DNA of 64,000 bases from Sphingomonas swuensis (lineage in GTDB: Bacteria; Pseudomonadota; Alphaproteobacteria; Sphingomonadales; Sphingomonadaceae), in NCBI RefSeq assembly GCF_039538045.1, contig NZ_BAABBQ010000001.1:332001-396000 (forward strand), given 5' to 3'. Of the stretch, positions 43,564-53,717 are shown piece after piece. Under the pieces are notes generated by a model. The model had not been told where the DNA came from. It saw only the letters and a program-made list of their open reading frames with translations, and did no database searches. Each line of letters begins with the position of its first letter. The first letter of the stretch is position 1. Both the position numbers and the translations under genes were made by a program.

Positions 43564-45227
43564 GCCGCGAACTGGGCCTTGAGCGCTACCCGGTCGATCT
43601 TGCCCGTGCCCAGCCGGGGCAGGCTCTCGCGTGCGAAGACGAAGCGGTCGGGCACCTTGAAGGCCGCCAGTCGCGGCGCGAGGAAGCTCCGCAGCGCTGC
43701 CTCGTCGAGGTCGCTCCCCTCGGCCGGCACCACCACGCACAGCGGGATTTCGCCCAGCCGCTCGTCGGGTACTCCGAACACCGAGGCTTCGGCGACCTCC
43801 TCGCAGGCGTAGATGGCGGCCTCGACCTCGGCCGAGCTGATGTTTTCGCCGCCGCGGATGATGATGTCCTTCTTGCGGTCGACGATGAACAGGTAGCCGT
43901 CCTCGTCGAGGTAGCCGATGTCGCCGGTCTTCAAGAAGCCGTCGGACGAGAAGGCGTCGACCGTCGCCTCGGGGTTCTTCCAATAGCCCTTGATGTTGGC
44001 GGCCGAGCGGATTCCGACCTCGCCGCGCTCCCCCTGCGGCAGGTGCGTGTCCTGGGCACCGAGGATTGCAATTTCGACATAGGGCAGCGCGCGGCCGGTC
44101 GAAGCCGGCTTGGCGATGTAATTTCCCCAATAGTTGCCGCAGCCGACCGCGTTGGTCTCGGTCAGGCCGTAGCCGAGCGCGGGCTGCGCGGTCTCGAAGC
44201 TCTCCTTCAGCCGCTCGACGTGCGCGACCGGCCGCGGAGCCCCGCCGGCGGCGATGTCGGTCAGGCTCGACAGGTCGAAGCGGTCGCGGTCGGGATGATT
44301 CATCATCTCGAGGCTCATCGTCGGGACCCCGACGAAATAGGTCACCTTCTCCTTCTCGATCAGCCGCAGCGCCTCGCCCGCGTCCCACTTGGGCAGCAGC
44401 ACCATGCCCCGCCCGATGACGAAGCTGTTGAGCAGCACCGGAACCTCGCCGGTGACGTGGAACAGCGGCACGTTGACCAGTGTCTTGGGCGGATTCTTGG
44501 GCTCGTTCCCCATGCTCTGCATGATTCCGAGCAGGCACATGATGCTGGTCGCATAGGTGTAGACGCCCTGGGTCACCGCGCGGTGCGTCGACAGCGCGCC
44601 CTTGGCACCGCCGGTCGAGCCCGAGGTGAACAGGATGGTCGCGTCGTCGTCGGGACCGATCTCGGGCAGCTCGGCGCCGCTCGCATCACCCTCCATCAGC
44701 GGTGCCAGTGCCTCGGCGATCGGCCGCTCGATCGGCAGCGATACGATCGGCCACGGCCCGCAGGCCGCCGCGATCCTCTTGGCCCGCGGTTCGTCGGCGA
44801 TGATCAGCTTGGGCTCGGTCAGTTCGAGCGCATGGCTCATCTCCGCGCTCTGCCACCAGCCGTTGAGGAGCGTCGAGATGCCGCCCGCCTTGAGCACCGC
44901 CATGTGGCTGACGATCCACGCCGGGCAGTTGCGCATCGCGATCCCGACCCGGTCACCCTTGGCGATTCCGTGGATCCCGACCAGCGCGCGGGCGAGTTCG
45001 TCCGAGACCCGGTCGAGCTCGGCGAAGGTCAGCCGCTCGTCGCCCGCGATGACACCCTCGACCTGGCCGTTGAGGGTGCAGAAGGTCTTGAAGAAGGCGG
45101 GCAGGGTCGCGGGAAAGTTGGTGACCGCGGTCCGTCCCTCGGGATCCTTGCCGACCACCACCCGACCGCCCGGCCCCGTGACCGCCGCAAGAACGGCGTC
45201 GTAACGTTGGTCGAGCTCACTCGGCAT
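43560..45227 (-). CDS. AMP-forming acyl-CoA synthetase
   Basis: A 555-aa ligase activating a fatty or aromatic acid to its CoA thioester. It has the ATP-binding [10 protein letters not shown], the A5 region [11 protein letters not shown], and the A8 hinge region [20 protein letters not shown] followed by the catalytic lysine in [15 protein letters not shown]. An AAGGAGG site directly precedes the ATG at 45225-45227. Acid specificity is unknown. It leads a transcript with the molybdenum enzyme and hemH. Confidence 0.93.
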   Translation of the reverse strand: MPSELDQRYDAVLAAVTGPGGRVVVGKDPEGRTAVTNFPATLPAFFKTFCTLNGQVEGVIAGDERLTFAELDRVSDELARALVGIHGIAKGDRVGIAMRNCPAWIVSHMAVLKAGGISTLLNGWWQSAEMSHALELTEPKLIIADEPRAKRIAAACGPWPIVSLPIERPIAEALAPLMEGDASGAELPEIGPDDDATILFTSGSTGGAKGALSTHRAVTQGVYTYATSIMCLLGIMQSMGNEPKNPPKTLVNVPLFHVTGEVPVLLNSFVIGRGMVLLPKWDAGEALRLIEKEKVTYFVGVPTMSLEMMNHPDRDRFDLSSLTDIAAGGAPRPVAHVERLKESFETAQPALGYGLTETNAVGCGNYWGNYIAKPASTGRALPYVEIAILGAQDTHLPQGERGEVGIRSAANIKGYWKNPEATVDAFSSDGFLKTGDIGYLDEDGYLFIVDRKKDIIIRGGENISSAEVEAAIYACEEVAEASVFGVPDERLGEIPLCVVVPAEGSDLDEAALRSFLAPRLAAFKVPDRFVFARESLPRLGTGKIDRVALKAQFAA

Positions 45228-45295
45228 GGAACGGCCTCCTTGGACTTTGTCTTGCCCCCTCTTATGAGACGCGCGGGGCCAAGGGAAAGACGATA

Positions 45296-46171
45296 ATGAA
45301 CAGTGTATCATCCGCCGGCATCGACTTTACCAAGCTGGGCTTGTCGCCGGTGGCCCTCGACCTCGGCTTCTTCGAGCTTCGCTGGTACAGCCTTGCCTAT
45401 CTTGCCGGCATCTTCCTTGGTTACTGGTACCTGCTCCGGCTGATCCGCCAGCCGGGTGCGCCGATGGCCCGGCGCCATGCCGACGACCTCGTCTTCTTTG
45501 CCGCGCTCGGCGTGATCCTCGGCGGCCGGCTCGGCTACGTCCTCTTTTACCGCCCCGGCTTCTACGCCGAGAACCCGCTCGAGATCTTCAAGCTGTGGGA
45601 CGGCGGGATGAGCTTTCACGGGGGCGTCATCGGCACCAGCCTCGGGATCATCTACATGAGCTGGAAGGAGAAACTGCAGTGGCTCCGGGTCCACGACTAT
45701 GTCGCCTGCGTGGTCCCGATCGGCCTCTTCACCGGGCGCCTCGCCAACTTCGTCAATGGCGAACTGTGGGGCGCTCCGACCACCGTGCCCTGGGCCGTCC
45801 GCTTTCCTGAAGTGGTCGCCGGCGTGGTCGTGCTCGGACCGCCGCGCCACCCGAGCCAGCTCTACGAGGCCGCGCTCGAGGGCATCCTCCTCTTCGCCAT
45901 CCTAGCGATCCTCTTCTGGCGGACCCGTGCCCGCTACCAGCCGGGGCTGCTCGTCGGCGCCTTCCTCTTCTTCTACGGCCTGTTCCGCTTTGGGGTGGAG
46001 TTCATCCGCGAACCCGACAATCACCTGCGCCAGTTCGCCGAGGCGACCGGGCTGCACATGGGCCAGTGGCTGTGCGTGCCGATGATCCTAGGCGGCCTCT
46101 ACCTGATGGCGACCGCCAAGGGCCGGCGCGAGCGGATCGAGCCGACCGTGGGTCTGGAGAGCGTCGCCTGA
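45296..46171 (+). CDS. lgt: Phosphatidylglycerol-prolipoprotein diacylglyceryl transferase
   Basis: A 291-aa inner membrane enzyme attaching diacylglycerol to the lipobox cysteine of prolipoproteins. It has seven membrane spans and the signatures [24 protein letters not shown] and the diagnostic [13 protein letters not shown]. Length is standard. It is the first gene of the lgt-midA-GNAT-pgeF operon and its stop overlaps the next start (CTGA). Confidence 0.96.
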   Translation: MNSVSSAGIDFTKLGLSPVALDLGFFELRWYSLAYLAGIFLGYWYLLRLIRQPGAPMARRHADDLVFFAALGVILGGRLGYVLFYRPGFYAENPLEIFKLWDGGMSFHGGVIGTSLGIIYMSWKEKLQWLRVHDYVACVVPIGLFTGRLANFVNGELWGAPTTVPWAVRFPEVVAGVVVLGPPRHPSQLYEAALEGILLFAILAILFWRTRARYQPGLLVGAFLFFYGLFRFGVEFIREPDNHLRQFAEATGLHMGQWLCVPMILGGLYLMATAKGRRERIEPTVGLESVA

Positions 46172-47145
46172 CGCCCTTCCAGCGCGCCTTGTTCGACCGG
46201 CTCCGGGCGGACGGACCGATCACGCTCGAAGCCTTCATGGGCGCCTGCAACGATTATTATTACGCCACCCGCGATCCGCTCGGGAGCAGCGGCGACTTCA
46301 CCACCGCGCCCGAGATCAGCCAGATGTTCGGCGAGCTGATCGGCGCTGCGCTGGTCGATGTCTGGCGGCGCGCAGGAGCACCGGCAAGCGTCCGCTATGT
46401 CGAGATCGGGCCGGGGCGGGGAACGCTCGCCGCCGACGCGCTCCGGGTGATGCACTCGGCCGGCCTCGCGCCCCCCGTGCACCTCGTCGAGACCAGCCCG
46501 GTGCTTCGCGAGGCCCAGCTTGCCGCGGTGCCCGGGGCGACCCACCACGACAGCATCGGCGACCTGCCCGGCGACGCGCCCCTGCTGGTTGTCGCCAACG
46601 AGTTTCTCGACGCGCTTCCGATCCGCCAGCATGTCGCCGGGATCGAGCGTCACGTCGAGCTGATCGGAGACGGCCTCGCCTTCGACCGTGACGGCGAGGT
46701 GGTGGAAAGCTCGCCCGCCCGTGACGAGGCGGTCTCGGCGCTGTCCGAAGGGCTGGTGGCGCTCGGCGGAGTCGCCCTCCTGATCGACTATGGCCATGAA
46801 CGCAGCGCGCCCGGCGACACGCTCCAGGCGGTCCGCGGCCACGCCTTCGCGCCCGCCCTCGACCGCCCGGGCGAGCAGGACCTCACCAGCCATGTCGACT
46901 TCGAGCGGGTCGCGGCCGTTGCCCGCGAGGCGGGTGCCTTCGTGACCGCGCCGGCCGAGCAGGGCAGCTGGCTCGAGCGTCTCGGGATCCAGGCCCGCGC
47001 CCGGCGGCTGGCCCAGGCAGCGCCCGGGCGCGCCGGCGAGATCGAGGCGGCCCGCGCCCGCCTGTGCCGGCCCGACGCCATGGGCAGCCTGTTCAAGGTG
47101 CTTGCCATCCACTCGCCCGATTGGCCAAGACCCGCCGGACTATGA
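46168..47145 (+). CDS. MidA/NDUFAF7-like SAM methyltransferase
   Basis: A 325-aa methyltransferase of the family that methylates an arginine of complex I subunit NDUFS2 in mitochondria. It has [31 protein letters not shown], the SAM site [14 protein letters not shown] and [12 protein letters not shown]. The best start is a CTG at 46168-46170 overlapping the lgt stop, which gives [20 protein letters not shown] in line with family starts; no ATG, GTG or TTG lies between it and 46066 in this frame, and a TTG at 46189 would cut the first conserved helix. The start choice is uncertain. Confidence 0.85.
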   Translation: MTPFQRALFDRLRADGPITLEAFMGACNDYYYATRDPLGSSGDFTTAPEISQMFGELIGAALVDVWRRAGAPASVRYVEIGPGRGTLAADALRVMHSAGLAPPVHLVETSPVLREAQLAAVPGATHHDSIGDLPGDAPLLVVANEFLDALPIRQHVAGIERHVELIGDGLAFDRDGEVVESSPARDEAVSALSEGLVALGGVALLIDYGHERSAPGDTLQAVRGHAFAPALDRPGEQDLTSHVDFERVAAVAREAGAFVTAPAEQGSWLERLGIQARARRLAQAAPGRAGEIEAARARLCRPDAMGSLFKVLAIHSPDWPRPAGL

Positions 47146-47654
47146 ACGCGCCCACGATCCGCCCGGCGACGGCCGCCGACCTCCCCGAGATCGACCGGAT
47201 CTTTCGCACCAGCTTCTGCGACACCTTCGCCCATCTCTACCAGGCGGAGGATCTCGCGGCCTTTCTCGGCGGCTTCACGCCCGCGGGCTGGACGGCCGAA
47301 TTCACCGACCCCGCATATGCCTTCGCGGTCGGCCTGATCGACGGCGAGATCGCGGGCTATGCCAAGCTCGGCCCGAACAAGCTTCCCCATGTCGAGTCCG
47401 AGGGCACGGTCGAACTCAAGCAGCTCTACCTCCTCAAGGCCGCGCACGGCTCGGGCCTCGCCGCGCAGCTGATGGAATGGGCGCTTGCCGAGGCGCGTCG
47501 CCGCCAGGCGCGGCGGATGGCCCTGTCGGTGTGGAGCGAGAACTGGCGCGCGCAGGCCTTCTACCGCCGCTTCGGCTTTGCGGATCGCGGACCCGTCACC
47601 TTCATGGTCGGCAACCATCCCGACGAGGACCGTGTGTGGGAAGCCTCGCTGTGA
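47142..47654 (+). CDS. GNAT-family N-acetyltransferase
   Basis: A 170-aa acetyltransferase with the acetyl-CoA loop LYLLKAAHGSGLAAQLMEWA, the final conserved helix region FYRRFGF and SVWSENWRAQ. The ATG overlaps the previous stop (ATGA) and its stop overlaps the pgeF start (GTGA). The substrate is unknown. It is inserted between midA and pgeF; from memory those two are often adjacent in alphaproteobacteria. Confidence 0.9.
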   Translation: MNAPTIRPATAADLPEIDRIFRTSFCDTFAHLYQAEDLAAFLGGFTPAGWTAEFTDPAYAFAVGLIDGEIAGYAKLGPNKLPHVESEGTVELKQLYLLKAAHGSGLAAQLMEWALAEARRRQARRMALSVWSENWRAQAFYRRFGFADRGPVTFMVGNHPDEDRVWEASL

Positions 47655-48415
47655 ACCCGCCGGTCTGGCGTGCCCGAAGCTTCGGCGACCTGCCGCACGG
47701 CTTCCTCGGCCGGGCCGGCGGGGTCAGCAAGGGCGCGATGGCGAGCCTCAACTGCGGCTGGGGGAGCGGCGACGACATCTCGCTCATCGTCGAGAACCGC
47801 CGCCGCGCCGCCGACGCGGTTCTTGCCGGTGCGCCGATCGTCTCGCCCTACCAGGTCCATGGCATCGAGGTCCTCGAGGCCGGCGACTGGGCCGACGCTG
47901 ACCGGCCCCATGCCGATGCGCTCGTCACCGACCGGCCGGGCATCCTGCTCGGGATCCTCAATGCCGATTGCGCTCCCGTCCTCTTCGCCGACAGCGAGGC
48001 GGGCGTGGTCGGTGCCGCCCATGCGGGCTGGAAAGGGGCGCTGGGCGGCGTGACCGACACCACCATCGCCGCGATGGAGAAGCTCGGTGCCGACCGCGGC
48101 CGGATCGTCGCCGCGATCGGCCCGACCATCGCCCGCGCCAGCTACGAGGTCGACCACGGCTTCATGGCGCGCTTCTGCGAGGCCGACCCCGACAACGAGC
48201 GCTTTTTCGCCGACGGGCCCGCGGGCAAGCCGCACTTCGACCTGCCCGCCTACCTCCTCCAGCGCCTCGCTGCAGCCGGGCTCACCCGGATCGAGGCGCT
48301 CGGCCTCGACACCTATGCCCGCGAGGAGGACTTCTACAGCTACCGCCGCTCCACGCACCGGGACGAGCCAAGCTACGGCCGCCAGATCAGCCTGATCGGT
48401 CTGCCCCGCCCCTGA
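47651..48415 (+). CDS. pgeF: Peptidoglycan editing factor PgeF (YfiH, laccase-domain)
   Basis: A 254-aa enzyme that removes mis-incorporated L-Ser from peptidoglycan precursors. Metal/catalytic motifs are present: GILNADCAPVLF (Cys), AAHAGWKG (His) and the C-terminal TYAREEDFYSYRRSTHRDEPS. Start is a GTG at 47651-47653 overlapping the GNAT stop. Length is normal. It is the last gene of the lgt operon. Confidence 0.94.
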   Translation: MNPPVWRARSFGDLPHGFLGRAGGVSKGAMASLNCGWGSGDDISLIVENRRRAADAVLAGAPIVSPYQVHGIEVLEAGDWADADRPHADALVTDRPGILLGILNADCAPVLFADSEAGVVGAAHAGWKGALGGVTDTTIAAMEKLGADRGRIVAAIGPTIARASYEVDHGFMARFCEADPDNERFFADGPAGKPHFDLPAYLLQRLAAAGLTRIEALGLDTYAREEDFYSYRRSTHRDEPSYGRQISLIGLPRP

Positions 48416-48477
48416 ACGGGGATTGCCTCGCTTCCTCCCGCCCGCGATGACAGGGGAGGGCAGGGCAGGGGACTATA

Positions 48478-49884
48478 ATGGCGCAGCGTTGGGGATTTTG
48501 GGGCGGGCTTCTGCTGATTGCGGCCTTGCTGCTGCTGCCGCCGCCCGAAGGCATGCCGCTTCCCGCCTGGCGGGTGGTCGCGCTCGCCGCCTTGATGGCG
48601 ACCTGGTGGATGACGCAGGCGCTTCCGCTCACCGCCACCGCCTTGTTGCCCTTCCTGCTCCTGCCCGCCTTCGGGATCATGACCGCGACCGACGCCGCGG
48701 CGACTTATTACAGTCCGATCCTCTTTCTCGTGCTCGGCGGCGCCATCCTCGCGTTGGCGATCGAGCGCACCGGGCTCCACCGCCGCCTCGCGCTCGCCAT
48801 CGTGAGGCGCGGGGGAGCGACCCCGGGCGCGATGCTGTTCGCCTTCATGGCCGCCACCGCGATCGTCTCGATGATCGTCAGCAACACCGCGACCACGCTG
48901 ATCATGATGCCGATCGCGCTCGCGGTGCTCCACGCCGCGCGGATCGAGCCCGGCCACACCGGCGGCTTCGCCGGAGCACTCGCCATGGGCATCGCCTTCG
49001 CCGCCTCGATCGGCGGCCTCGCGACCCTCGTCGGCTCTCCCACCAACGCCATCGCCGCCGGCATCATCGAGCGGACGGTCGGCCTGCGGATAGATTTCCT
49101 CACCTGGGCGAGCTTCGGCGTGCCGCTCGTGCTCGCTGCCATCCCGCTCTGCTGGTGGATCCTGATGCGGGTCCAGAAGGTCGCGCCGACCGACTTCGAT
49201 GCCGCGCGGGCGATCGAGGCGTTCGGGGAGGCGGGCCCCTGGTCGCCCGCCGAGAAGCGCCTCGTCCCCGTCATCCTGCTGACCGTCCTCGCCTGGGTCC
49301 TTCTCCCGCTCGTCGCCGACCGGCTACCCAAGGACGTGCTGGTCGACGGCACCGTCGCCATCCTCGCCGCGCTCGCCTTGTTCGTCATCCCCGACGGAAG
49401 CGGTCGCCCCTTGCTCAACTGGCAGGAAGCCAATCGCGCGCCGTGGGACGTGATCATGCTGTTCGGCGGCGGCCTCGCGCTCGCCGCCGGGATCGGCGAG
49501 AGCGGCCTCGACCAGTGGCTCGGCACCGCGCTCGCGCCGCTGAAGTCGGTCCATCCGCTGGTGATCGCCCTCGCCCTGGTCGGCCTCGTCGTTCTCATCA
49601 CCGAGTTCGCCAGCAACGTCGCCGCCGCGAGCGGGATCATTCCGGTCGTCGCCGGACTGATCGCCGCGACCGGCATCGATCCCATCCTGCTCGCGCTGCC
49701 TGCGGCCTGGGCGGCAAGCTGGGGCTTCATGCTGCCGAGCGGCACCGGGCCCAACGCCATCGCCTGGGCGACAGGCCACATCGCGCTTCCGCGGATGCTC
49801 AAGGCCGGGCTATGGCTCGACCTCGCCGGCGTGCCGCTGCTGGTCGGAACGGTGTGGCTGCTCCGGCCCCTGATGGGATCCTAG
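48478..49884 (+). CDS. SLC13/DASS-family anion permease
   Basis: A 468-aa transporter with about 11-12 membrane spans. The two SNT-type sodium-dicarboxylate motifs are recognisable: [14 protein letters not shown] in the first half and [15 protein letters not shown] in the second, together with [14 protein letters not shown]. Members import dicarboxylates, tricarboxylates or sulfate with sodium. The specific anion is unknown. It starts at ATG 48478 after GGGGAC and is convergent with the DUF305 gene. Confidence 0.9.
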   Translation: MAQRWGFWGGLLLIAALLLLPPPEGMPLPAWRVVALAALMATWWMTQALPLTATALLPFLLLPAFGIMTATDAAATYYSPILFLVLGGAILALAIERTGLHRRLALAIVRRGGATPGAMLFAFMAATAIVSMIVSNTATTLIMMPIALAVLHAARIEPGHTGGFAGALAMGIAFAASIGGLATLVGSPTNAIAAGIIERTVGLRIDFLTWASFGVPLVLAAIPLCWWILMRVQKVAPTDFDAARAIEAFGEAGPWSPAEKRLVPVILLTVLAWVLLPLVADRLPKDVLVDGTVAILAALALFVIPDGSGRPLLNWQEANRAPWDVIMLFGGGLALAAGIGESGLDQWLGTALAPLKSVHPLVIALALVGLVVLITEFASNVAAASGIIPVVAGLIAATGIDPILLALPAAWAASWGFMLPSGTGPNAIAWATGHIALPRMLKAGLWLDLAGVPLLVGTVWLLRPLMGS

Positions 49885-50195
49885 CGCCCGCCGGTGCGAT
49901 CGAGATAGGCGTTCAGAACCGCGATCTCGCGCTCCTGCGCGGCGATGATCTCGTTGGCGAGGTTCCGCAGCCCCGGGTCGCGACCACGCGCGAGCTGCTG
50001 CCGCGCCATCTCGATCGCGCCCTGGTGATGGACGATCATCATCCGCGCGAAGTCGCGGTCCTGGTCGCCGGTCGGCGCGGGCATGCCCATACCGGGCATC
50101 GCCGCCATGCCATTCCCTTCGGCAGGCGGGGGCGGAACGTTGCTCCCGCAGGCGGCGAGCATCAGGGCGGCGGCAAGGAGGGCTGGGCTCTTCAT
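49881..50195 (-). CDS. DUF305 lipoprotein
   Basis: A 104-aa lipoprotein. The lipobox is MLAACGS with the lipidated Cys at residue 16, and the DUF305 motif [12 protein letters not shown] lies at about 52-63; a Met-rich stretch precedes it ([11 protein letters not shown]). DUF305 proteins are often near copper or silver resistance genes and may bind metal through the His pair. No such genes are in the window. The start gives a clean signal peptide. Confidence 0.88.
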   Translation of the reverse strand: MKSPALLAAALMLAACGSNVPPPPAEGNGMAAMPGMGMPAPTGDQDRDFARMMIVHHQGAIEMARQQLARGRDPGLRNLANEIIAAQEREIAVLNAYLDRTGGR

Positions 50196-50256
50196 GCCTG
50201 ATGAAACACGCAAGCCCGCCTTTCGCCGCATCGGCAGAAGGGCTAGGGGGCGCGTC

Positions 50257-51564
50257 ATGGAAAACGAAGCCGAGATGACTGGCGTGCCCGCGAGCCGCCG
50301 CCCCAAGAAGAGCCCGACCGCGATCGGCAACCACCAGCTCAGCCCCGAATCCCTGATGATGGGCTATGGCTTCGATCCGGCCCTGTCCGAGGGCAGCCTC
50401 AAGCCGCCGATCTTCCTCACCTCGACCTTCGTCTTCGAGACCGCGGCGCACGGAAAGCGCTTCTTCGAAGGCATCACCGGCAAGCGTCCGGGCGGCGCCG
50501 AGGGCCTCGTCTACTCGCGCTTCAACGGTCCCAACCAGGAGATCCTCGAAGCCCGCCTCAAGCTGTGGGAAGAGGCCGAGGAGGCACTCGCCTTCTCGAG
50601 CGGCATGTCGGCGATCGCCACCCTGCTGCTGACCTACGCCCGTCCGGGCGACGTGATCGTCCACTCGGGTCCGCTCTACGCCGCGACCGAGACTCTGATC
50701 GCCAAGATCCTCGGCCAGTTCGGGATCACCTGGCTCGATTTCCCGGCGGGTTCGACACAGGAGGAAATCGCCGCGGTGATCGAGGCGGCCAAGGCCAAGG
50801 GCCGGCTCAGCCTCATCTATCTAGAGAGCCCGGCCAACCCGACCAACGCGCTGGTCGACGTCGAGGCGGTCCGCGCCGCCCGCGATGCCGCCTTCGCCGG
50901 CGGCGACGTGCCGCCGATCGCGATCGACAACACCTTCCTCGGCCCGCTCTGGGCCAAGCCGCTGGCGCAGGGCGCGGACATCACCGTCTACAGCCTGACC
51001 AAATATGCCGGCGGGCACAGCGACCTCGTTGCTGGCGGCCTCGTCGGTTCGAAGAAGTTCCTCGATCCCATCCGGATGATGCGCAACACCATCGGCACCA
51101 TCTGTGATCCGAACACCGCCTGGATGCTTCTGCGCAGCCTCGAGACGCTCGAGCTCCGGATGAGCCGGGCGGGCGAGAATGCGGCCAAGGTGTGCGAATT
51201 CCTCCGCACCCATCCCAAGGTCGAGAGCGTCGGCTATCTGGGCTTCCTTGAGGAAGGCAGCCGCCAGGCCGACATCTACAATCGCCACTGCACCGGCGCC
51301 GGCTCGACCTTCTCGCTCTATCTGAAGGGCGGCGAGAAGGAGGCCTTCGCCTTCCTCGACAACCTCACCATCGCCCACCTCGCGGTCAGCCTCGGCGGGA
51401 CCGAGACGCTGGCGAGCGCGCCGGCGGCCATGACCCACCTCAGCGTTCCCGACGAGCGCAAGCAGGCGCTCGGAATCACCGACAACCTCGTCCGGATCAG
51501 CATCGGCGTCGAGAATGCCGACGACCTGATCGCCGACTTCGAGCACGCGCTCCAGGCGGTCTGA
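50257..51564 (+). CDS. PLP-dependent cystathionine gamma-synthase/gamma-lyase family enzyme
   Basis: A 435-aa transsulfuration-family enzyme (methionine gamma-lyase-like). It has [29 protein letters not shown] and the PLP-lysine segment [12 protein letters not shown]. The length and the N-terminal extension (about 30 aa) resemble the group annotated as methionine gamma-lyase-like rather than MetB. Substrate choice (Met, cystathionine or O-acetylhomoserine) cannot be fixed here. A 12-bp perfect inverted repeat follows the stop. Confidence 0.88.
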   Translation: MENEAEMTGVPASRRPKKSPTAIGNHQLSPESLMMGYGFDPALSEGSLKPPIFLTSTFVFETAAHGKRFFEGITGKRPGGAEGLVYSRFNGPNQEILEARLKLWEEAEEALAFSSGMSAIATLLLTYARPGDVIVHSGPLYAATETLIAKILGQFGITWLDFPAGSTQEEIAAVIEAAKAKGRLSLIYLESPANPTNALVDVEAVRAARDAAFAGGDVPPIAIDNTFLGPLWAKPLAQGADITVYSLTKYAGGHSDLVAGGLVGSKKFLDPIRMMRNTIGTICDPNTAWMLLRSLETLELRMSRAGENAAKVCEFLRTHPKVESVGYLGFLEEGSRQADIYNRHCTGAGSTFSLYLKGGEKEAFAFLDNLTIAHLAVSLGGTETLASAPAAMTHLSVPDERKQALGITDNLVRISIGVENADDLIADFEHALQAV

Positions 51565-51568
51565 CCGT

Positions 51569-51605
51569 CGTTCCGGGACGGCGGCTCACCCGTCGTCCCG
51601 GAACG
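51569..51605. terminator. Perfect 12-bp hairpin after the PLP enzyme gene
   Basis: CGTTCCGGGACG (51569-51580) pairs exactly with CGTCCCGGAACG (51594-51605) around a 13-base loop. It starts 4 bases after the stop. No T-tract follows, so it may stop transcription weakly or stabilise the 3' end. Confidence 0.5.
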
Positions 51606-51632
51606 CCGCGCCGAGCCGGGCATTGGCTTGGA

Positions 51633-52262
51633 ATGAAGACCACTCCTGTCCTCGCGGCGCTCGCAAGCCTCGCCACCCTGGCGGCCTGCGGGTCGAACTC
51701 CGCCGATCAGACGAACACGGCGACGATCGCCAACGCGCCGGCCGACGCACCCGCTGGCGACCCGGCCGGGGCGCTCCCTTCCGTCCCGCAACCGGCCCCC
51801 GCACCAGCCCCGGCGGCCCCAACCACGCCAGCTCCCGCGAATACCGCAGAGCAGGCGCCCGACCTGTCGCCGCCGCCGCTCGTTCCCGAGGCCGAGCGGG
51901 GCGAGAAGGGCGCGCGCAACGTCCTCCTGTCCTTCGCTCGGGCGATCGAGCTCAAGCAGTTCGGCCAGGCTTGGGCCATGCTCTCCCCGGGCGACAAGGC
52001 GCGCTGGAGCAGGAGCGCGTTCGCCGCCAACTTCGCCGATCTCGGCAAGATCACCGTCGCCGTTCCGGGCGGCACGATGGAGGGCGCCGCGGGCTCGCTC
52101 TATTATGAAGCACCGATCACCATCACCGGCACCGACCGCGACGGCCGCCCGGTGCGCTACGAGGGCACCGCCACCCTCCGCCGGGTCAACGACGTCGACG
52201 GCGCCACCCCCGCTCAGCTTCGCTGGCACTTCGACAATCTGAAGCTCGACTGGACCCACTGA
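51633..52262 (+). CDS. Lipoprotein with Pro/Ala-rich linker
   Basis: A 209-aa lipoprotein. Signal peptide MKTTPVLAALASLATLAACG gives a lipidated Cys19. Residues 35-88 are a flexible Pro/Ala linker. The C-terminal domain (about 95-209) has FARAIELKQFGQAWAMLS and ends FDNLKLDWTH, resembling NTF2-like or small periplasmic domains, though I cannot name the family. It is convergent with the HAD gene. Its role is unknown. Confidence 0.75.
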   Translation: MKTTPVLAALASLATLAACGSNSADQTNTATIANAPADAPAGDPAGALPSVPQPAPAPAPAAPTTPAPANTAEQAPDLSPPPLVPEAERGEKGARNVLLSFARAIELKQFGQAWAMLSPGDKARWSRSAFAANFADLGKITVAVPGGTMEGAAGSLYYEAPITITGTDRDGRPVRYEGTATLRRVNDVDGATPAQLRWHFDNLKLDWTH

Positions 52263-52274
52263 GGCCCGGAGGTC

Positions 52275-52943
52275 CTAGCCCCAGTCTTCTCGCGCCCAGC
52301 CGCGCTCGGTGGCGAGCCGGGCGAGCTTGTCGTGCGGATTCACCGCGACCGGCTCGTCGGCCCATTCGAAGACCGGCGCATCGGTGACATGGTCGCTGTA
52401 GAAGCGGACATGGCCATGCTTGCCGGTCAGGCCCGAGGCCGCAACCCAGTCGGCGACCATCCGCATCTTGGCTTCGCCATAGCAATTCTCGCCGTCGATC
52501 CGGCAGATCACATGGTCGTCGAGTCCGAGCAGCGTGTTGGTCCCGATGACGTCGTCGAATCCGAGCCGCTCGGCAATGGCGGCGGCGTAGAAGCGGTAGC
52601 TGGCGGTCGCCATGACGATCCGCCGCCCCTCTGCCTTGTCGCGGGCGATCGCCTTGCGCGCACCCGGACGGATGTTGGTGGCGACCTGGGCGTCGGCAAA
52701 GCTGTCGACCAGCGGCTTGAGGTCCGCAGGCGCGATGCTCGACCCGAGCAGCAGCCGGTGGTTCACTTCCTTCAGGGTCGCCCGGCTGATCAGCTTCAGC
52801 ACATAGGCCAGCATCGACCCCAACACGATCGGCACGAACAGCAATCGCCACGGGGCACGGCGGAGCGCGCAATGGAGCAGGAAGCTGGTGTAGGTCGGGC
52901 GGCGGGTCACCGTCCGGTCCATGTCGTAGATGGCGAGGTCCAC
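52275..52943 (-). CDS. HAD-IB family phosphatase of the CDP-alcohol module
   Basis: A 222-aa HAD hydrolase with the catalytic DMDRT motif (Asp7, Asp9), the Ser/Thr of motif II in VMATASYRFY and the C-terminal Lys/Asp region KMRMVADW and YSDHVTDAP. An insertion with two hydrophobic segments (about 30-60, FVPIVLGSMLAYVLKLI) suggests a membrane-associated cap. A GTG directly follows the stop of the nucleotidyltransferase gene. The order suggests it dephosphorylates the phosphotransferase product. Confidence 0.87.
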   Translation of the reverse strand: MDLAIYDMDRTVTRRPTYTSFLLHCALRRAPWRLLFVPIVLGSMLAYVLKLISRATLKEVNHRLLLGSSIAPADLKPLVDSFADAQVATNIRPGARKAIARDKAEGRRIVMATASYRFYAAAIAERLGFDDVIGTNTLLGLDDHVICRIDGENCYGEAKMRMVADWVAASGLTGKHGHVRFYSDHVTDAPVFEWADEPVAVNPHDKLARLATERGWAREDWG

Positions 52944-53717
52944 CTACGCGCGTCCGTCGAGGATCGCGTTGACCAGCGTGTAGTCGGCCGCCTTGTCGAC
53001 ATCGATCGCCGCGATGGGATCGCTCATCACCACCGCCTTGAGGCGGATTTTCAGCACCTTGCCCAGGCCACGCGCGGTCTTGTGGATGTCGCGCACCCGC
53101 AGCACCGCGCCGAGGAACAGCGGCAGGCCGAGCTGGAGAAGCACCCGCCAGCCCTTCTTGCGGTCCTGCTCGATCGCCCGCCACCGCTCTACCCCCGCCT
53201 TGGCGGCCGGGGTCTTGAGCGCGAACAGGTTGGCGCCGCTGTAGAGTTCGCGGCCGAACCGAAGCCAGGTCCGCTGCGCCTCGGGAAAGCGGCGCAGCAT
53301 GTTGGTCTTGCTGACCACCGCCACCGACACGTCGCAATCGGCCGAGGCGGCGAGGAACTCGCGGATCATCTCGGGGGTCAGCAGCGCATGGTCGGCCGCG
53401 GTCACCAGCAGCGGAAAGGGGGTCGCCGGGTCATCGCAGATCCGGGTCAGTGTCGCCGCGATGGTCTGGTCCGAGCGGACTACCACCACCCGCGGGTCGT
53501 CGGGAAGCACGCCCTCGAGCCGCTCGGGCTGCTGGGTCAGCGCGCGGATCTCCGCGATCTCCTCGACCTCGAGCAGCGCCCGGATCGGGCGAAGCAGCAT
53601 CGGCTCGCCTTTGATCGGAAGCAGCGGCTTGTAGTCGACTCCGAGGCTTCGGGTCAGCGGATCGCCGCCAGGGCGCGAGCCCGCCAGCAGCAGTACGGTC
53701 CAGCGTTCGCTGCTCAT
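52944..53717 (-). CDS. Nucleotidyltransferase (MobA/IPCT-like)
   Basis: A 257-aa NTP transferase with the GT-A signature LLLAGSRPGGDPLTRSLGVD followed by YKPLLPIKGEPML (residues 9-41), and a metal-binding segment LLVTAADHALLTPEM. It resembles MobA-like and inositol-1-phosphate cytidylyltransferase domains. It overlaps the preceding stop (ATGA) and is followed by the HAD gene without a gap. It probably makes a CDP- or NDP-activated alcohol for the neighbouring phosphotransferase. Confidence 0.85.
   Translation of the reverse strand: MSSERWTVLLLAGSRPGGDPLTRSLGVDYKPLLPIKGEPMLLRPIRALLEVEEIAEIRALTQQPERLEGVLPDDPRVVVVRSDQTIAATLTRICDDPATPFPLLVTAADHALLTPEMIREFLAASADCDVSVAVVSKTNMLRRFPEAQRTWLRFGRELYSGANLFALKTPAAKAGVERWRAIEQDRKKGWRVLLQLGLPLFLGAVLRVRDIHKTARGLGKVLKIRLKAVVMSDPIAAIDVDKAADYTLVNAILDGRA

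Noticed and set aside
41431..44538. 1035-residue fusion reading of the molybdenum enzyme with upstream sequence
   Set aside because: The upstream 325 codons are an out-of-frame reading of the acyl-CoA synthetase gene; the TTG at 43563 gives a clean Tat signal.
48423..50201. 592-codon plus-strand frame overlapping the SLC13 permease
   Set aside because: It is an Arg-rich shifted reading of the permease gene with no family similarity.
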